DNA from: Oscillospiraceae bacterium
Lineage (GTDB): Bacteria; Bacillota; Clostridia; Oscillospirales; Acutalibacteraceae
Reading direction: 5' to 3'
Assembly: GCA_019422905.1 (NCBI GenBank)
Contig: JAHZCM010000095.1
Coordinates: 1 to 6,988 of the forward strand
DNA length: 6,988 bases
The notes beneath the pieces are model-generated. The model had not been told where the DNA came from. It worked only from the letters and a program-made list of their open reading frames with translations, and searched no databases. Both the position numbers and the translations under genes were made by a program. How positions within the stretch are numbered: position 1 is the stretch's first letter; each line of letters opens with the position of its first letter. Positions 1 through 6,317 of this stretch are shown here, piece after piece.

Positions 1-200
1 CCTTTGTCTTCGAAATCCATATTTTCCTCATCGCGGACGATGATGCCGGTCGCATCGATCGATTCGGAAACGGTGGAATACATGGCCGTCTCCGTTGTAA
101 GGCCGGTATACTGGCTCAGATAAACCTGATAACCGACATATATTAAAAGCAAAACCGCAACTGCGGTCGCGCCGATTTTTCGAATTAAGGGATTGTTCAT
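1..200 (-). CDS. HlyD-like membrane-anchored protein, N-terminal fragment
   Basis: Only the first 66 codons are present; the gene runs off the left edge of the window. The ATG at 200-198 follows an AAGGAAG ribosome binding site by 7 nt and lies 14 nt after the miaA stop, so it is very likely co-translated with miaA. The peptide begins with a short basic N-terminus (MNNPLIRKIG), then a hydrophobic segment at about residues 11-27 that looks like a single signal anchor. After it comes an extracytoplasmic stretch with TETAMYSTVSESIDATG at residues 36-52 and IIVRDEE at 53-59. That layout resembles the start of HlyD/membrane-fusion-type adaptor proteins, where a beta-rich barrel-sandwich region begins just after the anchor. 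Similar proteins occur in clostridial genomes near cell-division genes, but that is recollection. Function and substrate cannot be assigned; it could instead be a cell-envelope protein unrelated to efflux. Confidence 0.7.
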   Translation of the reverse strand, partial: MNNPLIRKIGATAVAVLLLIYVGYQVYLSQYTGLTTETAMYSTVSESIDATGIIVRDEENMDFEDK

Positions 201-207
201 CGCCGTT

Positions 208-214
208 CTTCCTT
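208..214 (-). promoter_or_regulatory. ribosome binding site of the HlyD-like gene, abutting the miaA stop
   Basis: AAGGAAG reads on the minus strand 7 nt before the ATG at 200. It lies just 3' of the miaA TGA (217-215), separated from it by no bases. Ribosomes ending miaA would stop on this site, which suggests translational coupling of the two genes. Confidence 0.6.
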
Positions 215-1174
215 TCACGGGCAGTCTCTGCGAAAATGCTCCGCCGCAATCCGCATAGCCGCCCCGATCCATGCCGCCGTATCGGGATAGTCGTCGGCAT
301 ACAGCCAAATCGTGTTTTCCTCGCGCCGAAACCATGTGAGCTGACGCTTCGCATAGCGGCGCGTTTCCTGTTTGATGTTCCCGACCGCTTCCTCCAGAGT
401 GCACGTCCCCTCAAAGTGCGGGAACAGCTCCTTATAGCCGATGGCCTGTACCGAGGTTTTCCCCGACGTGCCGTAGCGCGCGTAGTAACGCCGCGCCTCC
501 TCCACGAGCCCTTCCTCCAGCATCTTGTCCACACGGCGGTTGATCCGCTCATACAGCTTCTCGCGGTCCCGAAAACCAAGGCAGATCATTTTATAATCGT
601 ATGGGGACTCCACGAGCCTGGAAGCCCTCGCCTGCGCGGAAAACGGCTCCCCCGCCACAAGGCAGTATTCCAGCGCGCGGATCACACGCTTCGTATTATT
701 CGGATGAATCTGCGCGGCGCTCTCCGGGTCCAGTGCGCTGAGCCGCTCATAAAGCGGCCGGATGCCGGACGCCTCAAATGTCTGCTGCAGCTCCGCGCGC
801 ACCGCAGCATCCCGGCTGTTCTCGGTAAACGGAACCGACCGGAGCAGCGAGCGGGCGTAAAGCCCCGTACCGCCAACCAGAATCGCGCGCTTTCCGCGGG
901 CGTCGATCTCCCGGATCGCCTTGGCGGCGAGCTCCGTGTAATCCATCACGCTGAAGGTCTCAGCCGGATCGCAGAAGCCCAGCAGATGATGCGCAACGCC
1001 GTCCATCTCTGCCTCCGTGGGCTTTGCAGTGCCGATTTCCATGCCGCGGTAAATCTGCATTGAGTCGCAGGAGACGATCTCGGCGTCCAGCGCCTTTGCA
1101 AGCGCAATGGACAGCGCGGTTTTTCCGGAGGCCGTGGGGCCGCAGACGGCCAGCAGCTTTATTTTGTTTTCCAC
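215..1174 (-). CDS. miaA: tRNA dimethylallyltransferase MiaA
   Basis: MiaA transfers the dimethylallyl group of DMAPP to N6 of adenosine 37 in tRNAs that read UNN codons, giving i6A37, the substrate of MiaB. The 319-residue product has the usual length. It shows the P-loop GPTASGKT at residues 12-19, the conserved DSMQIYRGMEIGTAKPT block at 37-53 containing the catalytic Asp37, HHLLGFCDP at 62-70, GGTGLY at 101-106, DPESAAQIHPNNTKRVIRALE at 149-169 (tRNA-binding region), QAIGYKEL at 243-250, and the C-terminal basic motif QETRRYAKRQLTWFR at 269-283. Translation starts at GTG: no nearby upstream ATG exists, the P-loop begins 11 residues in, and AGGAGG lies 7 nt upstream. The gene follows mutL by 20 nt, as in many bacteria with mutL-miaA linkage. 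In many proteobacteria and in Bacillus hfq follows miaA; here a HlyD-like gene does. The protein is cytosolic. Confidence 0.97.
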   Translation of the reverse strand: MENKIKLLAVCGPTASGKTALSIALAKALDAEIVSCDSMQIYRGMEIGTAKPTEAEMDGVAHHLLGFCDPAETFSVMDYTELAAKAIREIDARGKRAILVGGTGLYARSLLRSVPFTENSRDAAVRAELQQTFEASGIRPLYERLSALDPESAAQIHPNNTKRVIRALEYCLVAGEPFSAQARASRLVESPYDYKMICLGFRDREKLYERINRRVDKMLEEGLVEEARRYYARYGTSGKTSVQAIGYKELFPHFEGTCTLEEAVGNIKQETRRYAKRQLTWFRREENTIWLYADDYPDTAAWIGAAMRIAAEHFRRDCP

Positions 1175-1181
1175 GCCGCAG

Positions 1182-1187
1182 CCTCCT
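1182..1187 (-). promoter_or_regulatory. ribosome binding site fixing the GTG start of miaA
   Basis: A perfect AGGAGG (AAAAGGAGG in context) lies 7 nt before GTG at 1174-1172, between the mutL TAG (1197-1195) and miaA. It decides the start, since no ATG in frame precedes the P-loop. Confidence 0.85.
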
Positions 1188-1194
1188 TTTTCCG

Positions 1195-3165
1195 CTAAAT
1201 ACGCCCGAATTCCTTTTCAAGCGTTTTCTTTTTCAGCATAACATAGATCGGCCGGCCGTGCGGGCAATAGCGCACCTCCGGATTTTCCTCCAGACGCTCC
1301 GCCAGCGCGATCAGTTCCTCGCGTTTCGAGGCATTGCCGCCCTTGATTGCCGCGCTGCAGGCAATATTCTGATACAGCCACTCCATGTGCTCCGTCGCCA
1401 CATCGGTTTTGCTCTGCTCCAGATACCCGGCCATTTCCAAAACGGAGCTTTCGATATCCGCGCCGTTCAGGTTCAGCGGCGCGGTGCGCACCAGCACGGT
1501 GCCGCCGCCGAAATCCTCTACCTCGAATCCGGCCCCCGCAAAGACATCAAGATGCTGCAAAACTGCGGTGTACTCGTTTTTATCGAGCGTGACCGTCACC
1601 GGCATCAGGAGCGTTTGGGCCGCTGCCGGCCCCTTGCGGCTTTTCAGCTGTTCATACAGCAGCCGCTCATGCGCGGCGTGCTTGTCGATAAACATCAGCG
1701 TTTCGCTGTCGTATTGCAGGATGATATACGTATCGAATACTTCGCCGACCAAGCTGTGATGCGCCGCTGTTTCCGCAGGCTTGTGGAACACCGCTTCATC
1801 CTCCGGCTCCACCGCGATATCCGGCGCGACCGGCTTTGGCGCCGCCGGAGTGGGCACAGGAGTTACCGGCTGCGGCTCATAGTCGAGAATGCGCTCCATG
1901 GCGCTCTGAATTTCCGCCGGGCGCAGCGGCACGTGCACAGCCGGCGCGCTGTCCGCAAAGCCGGATGGTTCGGCCGCCGGCTCTTCCTGCAAATGCGCCG
2001 GGGGCTCCTTCGGGATTTGTGCCGGAGCAGACGGCTCCGGCATCCGCACAGCCGGTTTTTCCCCTGTCGGCTGCGGCGCGGAAATGCGGGTCTGCACCGG
2101 CGTCTCCACATAATCGGGCTTATAGGGGTTCACGGGCGGCTTCGGGCGCGCCGCGAAAGCGATCGACTTCGTATCGCGGCTTGCCGAAAGCGCGGACTTT
2201 ACCCCGTGGTAAACCGCATCGAAGATCGGGCGCTCATTGACAAAACGCACCTCGAGCTTTGCCGGGTGCACATTGACATCCACCGTCTCAAAGGGCATAT
2301 CCAGATGCAAAACGCAGGCCGGAAATTTCCCGACCATGATGGAGCCCTTATAGGCCTCCTCCAGCGCGACGGCCGCCGTGCGGCTGCGGACAAAGCGCCC
2401 GTTGATAAAAAAGTTCTGCATGCTGCGGTTCGGACGGCTCCCAATCGGCGAGGAAATGCAGCCGTGCACATGCACGCCGTTGAAGGTGTAATCGAGCGGG
2501 ATCAGGTTTGAGGAAAACTCCTTGCCGAACACCGCGTAAACCGCCGAAAGCAGCTTGCCGTCGCCGGGTGTGTGCAGCGTTTCCTTGCCCTCCCGGATCA
2601 GGCGGAACGAGATTTCCGGATGGGAAAGCGCGATTTTATCCATCAGGCCCGCGACAGCATTGCCCTCCGACGTATCCTTTTTCAGAAACTTCATGCGCGC
2701 AGGAACGTTGTAAAAAAGATCCCGCACGGTAATGGTCGTGCCATTCGGGCAGCCGGCATCCTCCATCCTGATTTCACTACCGCCGCTCGCCGCATAATGC
2801 GTGCCGATTTCGCTCTCCGGCGTCTTGGTAATCAGGTCGACATGGGAAACCGCCGAAATCGAGGCCAGCGCTTCGCCGCGGAAGCCCAGCGTCAAAATCG
2901 CATCCAGATCGTCCTTGCCGTGCACCTTACTCGTCGCGTGGCGCAGGAAAGCCGTCGCCACGTCCTCACGGTCGATGCCGCAGCCGTTGTCGGTAACGCG
3001 CATGTATGTGACGCCGCCGCGCCGGATCTCGACTGTTATGATCGAAGCGCCGGCGTCAATCGAATTCTCCACAAGCTCCTTGATGACCGAGGACGGGCGT
3101 TCGACGACCTCGCCCGCGGCGATCAGCTCTGCCACGTGTTTGTCCAGCACATTGATTTTCGGCAT
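1195..3165 (-). CDS. mutL: DNA mismatch repair protein MutL, endonuclease type
   Basis: MutL couples MutS mismatch recognition to strand removal. The 656-residue protein has an N-terminal GHKL ATPase domain at about 1-335, with KELVENSIDAGA at 29-40 (Glu30 the presumed general base, Asn34 for Mg-ATP), DNGCG at 59-63, GFRGEALASI at 94-103, DLFYNVPARMKFL at 149-161 and VDVNVHPAK at 295-303. A Pro/Ala/Glu-rich linker covers about 340-468. The C-terminal dimerisation and nuclease domain has DKHAAHERLLYE at 494-505, ACSAAIK at 602-608, CPHGRP at 634-639 and a terminal FGRI. Asp494, His496, Glu500, Cys634 and His636 correspond to the metal site of Bacillus subtilis MutL, so the protein should nick DNA. 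QTLLMP at 517-522 fits the beta-clamp-binding QxxLxP pattern. The ATG at 3165 follows AGGTGG by 7 nt. It lies 40 nt after mutS. Confidence 0.97.
   Translation of the reverse strand: MPKINVLDKHVAELIAAGEVVERPSSVIKELVENSIDAGASIITVEIRRGGVTYMRVTDNGCGIDREDVATAFLRHATSKVHGKDDLDAILTLGFRGEALASISAVSHVDLITKTPESEIGTHYAASGGSEIRMEDAGCPNGTTITVRDLFYNVPARMKFLKKDTSEGNAVAGLMDKIALSHPEISFRLIREGKETLHTPGDGKLLSAVYAVFGKEFSSNLIPLDYTFNGVHVHGCISSPIGSRPNRSMQNFFINGRFVRSRTAAVALEEAYKGSIMVGKFPACVLHLDMPFETVDVNVHPAKLEVRFVNERPIFDAVYHGVKSALSASRDTKSIAFAARPKPPVNPYKPDYVETPVQTRISAPQPTGEKPAVRMPEPSAPAQIPKEPPAHLQEEPAAEPSGFADSAPAVHVPLRPAEIQSAMERILDYEPQPVTPVPTPAAPKPVAPDIAVEPEDEAVFHKPAETAAHHSLVGEVFDTYIILQYDSETLMFIDKHAAHERLLYEQLKSRKGPAAAQTLLMPVTVTLDKNEYTAVLQHLDVFAGAGFEVEDFGGGTVLVRTAPLNLNGADIESSVLEMAGYLEQSKTDVATEHMEWLYQNIACSAAIKGGNASKREELIALAERLEENPEVRYCPHGRPIYVMLKKKTLEKEFGRI
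1600..1617 (-). other. candidate beta-clamp-binding peptide of MutL (QTLLMP)
   Basis: Residues 517-522 read QTLLMP, matching the QxxLxP pattern used by MutL C-terminal domains (QEMIVP in B. subtilis), and at the equivalent place shortly after the DKHAAHE metal motif. In known endonuclease MutL proteins, clamp contact here orients and activates nicking. Confidence 0.65.
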
Positions 3166-3201
3166 ATCCGCACCACCTGCCTTTTCAAAAATTCAACCGC
3201 A

Positions 3202-3220
3202 ATGCTCAGTCCTTGAGCAT
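3202..3220 (-). other. perfect 7-bp hairpin across the mutS stop codon
   Basis: On the transcript AUGCUCA and UGAGCAU are exact complements flanking a 5-nt loop (AGGAC). The hairpin covers the last four mutS codons, the UGA and 4 nt beyond it. The nearest T-run (five Ts) comes about 10 nt later, so this is not a standard intrinsic terminator. Three of seven pairs are GC, so stability is modest. It could be an RNA-processing or attenuation element between mutS and mutL, or chance. Confidence 0.4.
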
Positions 3221-5827
3221 ATTTACAAGCTCAAACAACAGATTCATGGATTCGATCGGCGTCAGCGTATTCACGTCGACCGCCTTCAGGCGGCGAAGCA
3301 CTTCAGCGTCCTTCGTAAGCATCGTGAGCTGAATCGGTTCCTCCCGCTTCGGCGGCGCCGCGTTTCTCGGCGCCGTCACCAGCTCGCCGCTCTCCAGGCT
3401 CTGTAAAACCTGCTTTGCACGGCGCACGACTTTATCCGGCACGCCGGCGAGCTTCGCCACCTCGATGCCGAAGCTGTCGTCCGCGCCGCCGCGGACAATC
3501 CGGCGCAGGAAGGTGATCTCATCCCCGCGCTTTTTGACGGCGATGCTGAAATTGCGCACGCCGGGCAGCATATCCTCCAGCTCCGTCAGCTCGTGATAAT
3601 GCGTCGCAAAAAGCGTTTTTGCCCCGCACAGCTTCTTATCATGGACGTACTCGATCACGGCGCGGGCAATGCTCATGCCGTCGAAGGTCGAGGTGCCGCG
3701 CCCGATCTCATCGAGAATCAGCAGGCTGTCCGGCGTCGCGTTTTTGAGAATGTCCGCAACCTCCGCCATCTCCACCATGAAGGTAGACTGCCCGGCCGCA
3801 AGGTCGTCCGATGCGCCGACGCGCGTGTAAATACCGTCCACAATGCCGATTTCCGCCGAGGCTGCCGGCACAAAGCAGCCGATCTGCGCCATAATGACAA
3901 TCACCGCAACCTGCCGCATATACGTCGATTTGCCTGCCATATTCGGCCCGGTGATGATTGAAATGCGGTTCTGGTTCGGGTCCATGTCCAGATCGTTCGG
4001 CACAAACGGCGTGGAACCGCCGAGCAGCGCCTCCACCACCGGATGGCGGCTGTCCTTCAGGTACAGGCGCCCGTTCATCGTGATCGTCGGGCGCGTATAA
4101 TCATTTTTAATCGAAACCGCCGCAAACGACGCGAGCACGTCGAGCTGCGCGATCGCCTTCGCGGTTTCCTGCACCCGCGTGAGCTGATCCGCAACCGTGC
4201 GGCGCACGTCCTCAAAGAGCTTGGATTCCAGCGCGATGGACTTGTCATGCGCGCCGAGAATGCGGTTTTCCAGCTCCTTCAGCTCCTGCGTTATATACCG
4301 CTCGCCGTTTGCAAGCGTCTGCTTGCGGATATAATGCTCCGGCGTCTTGTCCTTAAAGGCGTTGGAAACTTCGAGATAATAACCGAAAACACGGTTATAC
4401 CCGACGCGCAGCTTCGGAATGCCGGTTGCCTCGCGCTCACGCGCTTCCAGAGAGGCAATCAACTGCTTGCCGTTCGTCATGTCGTTCTTGACCGCATCCA
4501 GTTCCGCATTGAAGCCCTCGCGGATAATGCCGCCCTCCCGGATCGTATGCGGCGGCTCCTCGACGATCGCCTTATCGATCAGCGCGCAGATATCCGTAAG
4601 CGTGTCGATCTGCCCCTCAATCGCGCGCAGCATCGTGGATGCGCATCCCGCAATGACGGATTTCAACTGCGGAAGCCTCGTCAGCGCCGACCAGAGTGCG
4701 CGCAGGTCCTTGCCGTTTACGGAACCGTACACAACGCGCGTCATGATGCGCTCCAGATCAAAAATGCCGGTGAGGCTCTCCGTCACGGCGTCGAGCAGCG
4801 GGCGGTTTTCAAAAAGCTCCTGCACGGCGTTCTGACGCAGCGTGATTTTCGCCGGGCTTAAAAGCGGCTGCTCCAGCCACGCGCGGATCAACCGCTTGCC
4901 CATCGCGGTTTTGGTTTTGTCGAGCACCCACAAAAGCGAGCCGCGGCGTTCCTTGTTCCGCATCGTCTCCATCAGCTCGAGATTCCGGCGCGTGTTGAGG
5001 TCCAGCCGCATGGTTCTGGCCTCGGAGTAAACGTTGATTTCCTCCATGCGCTCCAGGCCGGTAATCTGCGTGCGCTTCAGGTAATCGAGCAGCGCGCCGA
5101 GCGCCATGACGATTTCCCGGTGCTCCAAAACGGCGGAATGCTCCAGCACATCCGCATGGAACTGCGCCCCGACCGCATCCGTGCAGGACTGCGGCGCGTA
5201 AACGTCGAAGTCCATGCACTCCAGCGATGCGCTCAGCTTTTCGGATATAAATTTCGCCACATCTGCAAAATCCGTAAATTCCGGATTGATGAGAATCTCG
5301 CGCGGCGAAAAGCGGGACAGCTCGTTGATGACCAGTTGTGAGAGCGCCTCCGGCGTTTTGGCCGTCAGCGTCGTCGCGTCCAGCTCTCCCGTGGAAATGT
5401 CGGCAAAGCAAATGCCGATATTCTCCCCGAAATAATAAATCGAGGCGATATAGTTGTTCTTGGATTCATCGAGCATGCTGCTTTCCATGACGGTGCCCGG
5501 CGTGATCACGCGGATCACGCTGCGCTTCACAATGCCCTTTGCAAGCGCCGGATCCTCTATCTGCTCGCAGATCGCGACCTTATAGCCCTTTGCCACAAGC
5601 CTCGCGATATACGTTTCCGCACTGTGGAACGGCACGCCGCACATCGGCGCACGCTCTTCCTGCCCGCAGTCGCGCCCGGTAAGCGTCAGCTCCAGCTCGC
5701 GCGACACGGTTTTTGCATCGTTAAAAAACATCTCGTAGAAGTCTCCGAGGCGGAAGAAAAGAATCGTGTTCGGATACTTCTCCTTCACCTCGAAGTACTG
5801 CTTCATCATTGGGGAATAATCAGCCAT
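3206..5827 (-). CDS. mutS: DNA mismatch repair protein MutS
   Basis: MutS binds mispairs and small loops and, upon ATP binding, becomes a sliding clamp that recruits MutL. The 873-residue protein has normal MutS (MutS1) length. The mismatch-binding motif is GDFYEMF at 28-34, with the Phe30-x-Glu32 pair that contacts the mispair. The connector, core (about 250-560, including TRRNLELMETMRNKERRGSL) and clamp domains follow. The ATPase domain holds Walker A GPNMAGKST at 627-635, signature STFMVEM at 681-687, Walker B LLILDEIGRGTSTFDG at 702-717 and ATHYHEL at 741-747. QLTML at 833-837 resembles the clamp-binding QLSFF of B. subtilis MutS. The tail (LTPIESMNLLFELVNML) matches the usual C-terminal oligomerisation helices. 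Presence of the N-terminal mismatch domain separates it from MutS2. The ATG at 5827 follows GGAG by 7 nt and aligns with other MutS N-termini, favouring it over Met7 or Met8. Confidence 0.98.
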   Translation of the reverse strand: MADYSPMMKQYFEVKEKYPNTILFFRLGDFYEMFFNDAKTVSRELELTLTGRDCGQEERAPMCGVPFHSAETYIARLVAKGYKVAICEQIEDPALAKGIVKRSVIRVITPGTVMESSMLDESKNNYIASIYYFGENIGICFADISTGELDATTLTAKTPEALSQLVINELSRFSPREILINPEFTDFADVAKFISEKLSASLECMDFDVYAPQSCTDAVGAQFHADVLEHSAVLEHREIVMALGALLDYLKRTQITGLERMEEINVYSEARTMRLDLNTRRNLELMETMRNKERRGSLLWVLDKTKTAMGKRLIRAWLEQPLLSPAKITLRQNAVQELFENRPLLDAVTESLTGIFDLERIMTRVVYGSVNGKDLRALWSALTRLPQLKSVIAGCASTMLRAIEGQIDTLTDICALIDKAIVEEPPHTIREGGIIREGFNAELDAVKNDMTNGKQLIASLEAREREATGIPKLRVGYNRVFGYYLEVSNAFKDKTPEHYIRKQTLANGERYITQELKELENRILGAHDKSIALESKLFEDVRRTVADQLTRVQETAKAIAQLDVLASFAAVSIKNDYTRPTITMNGRLYLKDSRHPVVEALLGGSTPFVPNDLDMDPNQNRISIITGPNMAGKSTYMRQVAVIVIMAQIGCFVPAASAEIGIVDGIYTRVGASDDLAAGQSTFMVEMAEVADILKNATPDSLLILDEIGRGTSTFDGMSIARAVIEYVHDKKLCGAKTLFATHYHELTELEDMLPGVRNFSIAVKKRGDEITFLRRIVRGGADDSFGIEVAKLAGVPDKVVRRAKQVLQSLESGELVTAPRNAAPPKREEPIQLTMLTKDAEVLRRLKAVDVNTLTPIESMNLLFELVNMLKD
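3317..3331 (-). other. candidate beta-clamp-binding peptide of MutS (QLTML)
   Basis: Residues 833-837 read QLTML, between a Pro/Ala-rich linker (APRNAAPPKREEP) and the C-terminal helices. The canonical pentapeptide is QL[SD]LF, and B. subtilis MutS uses QLSFF at the equivalent place. Position and the QL-x-hydrophobic-hydrophobic pattern agree, but the final aromatic is replaced by Leu. Confidence 0.5.
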
Positions 5828-5834
5828 GCCCAGT

Positions 5835-5838
5835 CTCC
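5835..5838 (-). promoter_or_regulatory. ribosome binding site of mutS
   Basis: GGAG (context ACGGAGACTG) lies 7 nt before the ATG at 5827. It sits in the 23-nt gap after the YlbF-family gene and supports the first Met over the two Met codons at residues 7 and 8. Confidence 0.6.
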
Positions 5839-5850
5839 GTATCTATCCAA

Positions 5851-6261
5851 TCAGTGGCAGCCACCGCCGCAGGAGGAGCAATTTCCGGTGCAGCCGCAGG
5901 AATCACAGTCGCAGGTTTCCGGATCCTCGCCGTCTGCGCTTCTGGTGATGATCGTCGTCACCTGCTGCACAAGCGCGTCCAGCTCGTTCTTCGCCGCGTT
6001 ATACGCCGCCATATTCGGATTCTGCATGATCTCCGCGTAAATCGCGCGCAGCTCGTCGTTGTATTTGCGCAGCGTCTCCTCGCTGCGGTCCTCCTTCTGC
6101 GCCTCGTTGTTGATCGCCATGCGCTTCAGGTTAAACTCGCCGATCATGCTCTGCAGCGTCTCGTCGGCGTCGCTCTGCTGGCACGCCACGCGCATCGCGA
6201 TGAAGCGCTCGTCTTCCTGAATCTTTTTTCCAAGCTCTCTTGCAAGTTCGATAATATCCAT
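5851..6261 (-). CDS. YlbF/YmcA-family protein with a seven-cysteine C-terminal tail
   Basis: The 136-residue product is a largely helical, charged protein (residues 1-107), with the family-like C-terminal segment NPNMAAYNAAKNELDALVQQVTT at 81-103. No signal peptide or membrane segment is visible, so it should be cytosolic. The last 20 residues hold seven Cys (117, 119, 122, 124, 128, 131, 135) with Gly, Ser and Asp and end in CH; one more Cys is at 27. Family and location point to YlbF/YmcA (DUF964): in B. subtilis ymcA lies between miaB and cotE-mutS, and YlbF, YmcA and YaaT form the Y-complex that binds Fe-S clusters and directs RNase Y. The Cys-rich tail is more like YlbF than YmcA, so I give no gene symbol. 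AAGGAGAT precedes the ATG (GGAG to ATG 8 nt); mutS follows after 23 nt. Its role in RNA processing is inferred from family. Confidence 0.85.
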   Translation of the reverse strand: MDIIELARELGKKIQEDERFIAMRVACQQSDADETLQSMIGEFNLKRMAINNEAQKEDRSEETLRKYNDELRAIYAEIMQNPNMAAYNAAKNELDALVQQVTTIITRSADGEDPETCDCDSCGCTGNCSSCGGGCH

Positions 6262-6269
6262 TTGAATAT

Positions 6270-6275
6270 CTCCTT
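6270..6275 (-). promoter_or_regulatory. ribosome binding site of the YlbF-family gene
   Basis: AAGGAG lies 8 nt before the ATG at 6261 and is set in an AT-rich leader. It supports this start; the next Met is at residue 23, inside the conserved helical region. Confidence 0.75.
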
Positions 6276-6279
6276 ATAC

Positions 6280-6307
6280 TTTATATTGATTTATAAACAA
6301 GCGGCAA
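6280..6307 (-). promoter_or_regulatory. possible weak promoter between miaB and the YlbF-family gene
   Basis: TTGCCG (6307-6302, four of six matches to TTGACA) and TATAAA (6285-6280, five of six to TATAAT) are separated by 16 nt, in the only strongly AT-rich patch of the window. Transcription would begin about 6273, at the ribosome binding site, leaving a very short leader. That weakens the case, and the boxes may be accidental. Confidence 0.2.
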
Positions 6308-6312
6308 GCCGC
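6301..6312 (-). other. GC hairpin with CUUG tetraloop downstream of miaB
   Basis: GCGG-CUUG-CCGC forms a 4-bp all-GC stem closed by G-C around a CUUG loop, a known stable tetraloop type; two G-U pairs could extend it to 6299-6314. It lies 5 nt after the miaB TAA and is followed by TTGTTTATAA, a broken T-run. It could be a weak terminator or an mRNA stabiliser/processing element; the stem is short for a terminator. Confidence 0.35.
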
Positions 6313-6317
6313 CCTGC

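Noticed and set aside
54..63. A 10-bp palindrome ATCGATCGAT with a GATC site.
   Set aside because: It falls within the HlyD-like coding frame (Ser-Ile-Asp region), is short, and nothing marks it as a binding site.
236..1063. A 275-codon plus-strand frame opposite miaA.
   Set aside because: Shadow of miaA: basic low-information product, no family signature, no neighbouring plus-strand genes.
1024..2511. A 495-codon open frame on the plus strand, opposite mutL and the 5' end of miaA.
   Set aside because: It is antisense to two clear conserved genes, its product is extremely rich in Arg, His, Leu and Ala with no recognisable domain, and long antisense frames are expected in GC-rich DNA with biased codon use.
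3166..3205. Gap between mutS and mutL considered for a promoter or terminator.
   Set aside because: No -35/-10 pair with acceptable spacing was found, and the TTTTT run is not directly preceded by a stem; only the hairpin at 3202-3220 was kept as a separate observation.
3351..3380. Repeated GGCGCCG elements with self-complementarity in the 3' part of mutS.
   Set aside because: They encode Ala/Pro/Gly-rich linker residues before the C-terminal helices, where GC-rich codons produce such repeats by composition.
5500..5520. A perfect 12-bp palindrome (GCGTGATCACGC) followed by a repeat of GATCACGC, resembling an operator or methylation cluster.
   Set aside because: It lies inside mutS and encodes the repeated VIRVIT residues (103-108) of a conserved MutS segment, so the pattern is explained by coding for alternating Val, Ile and Arg/Thr.
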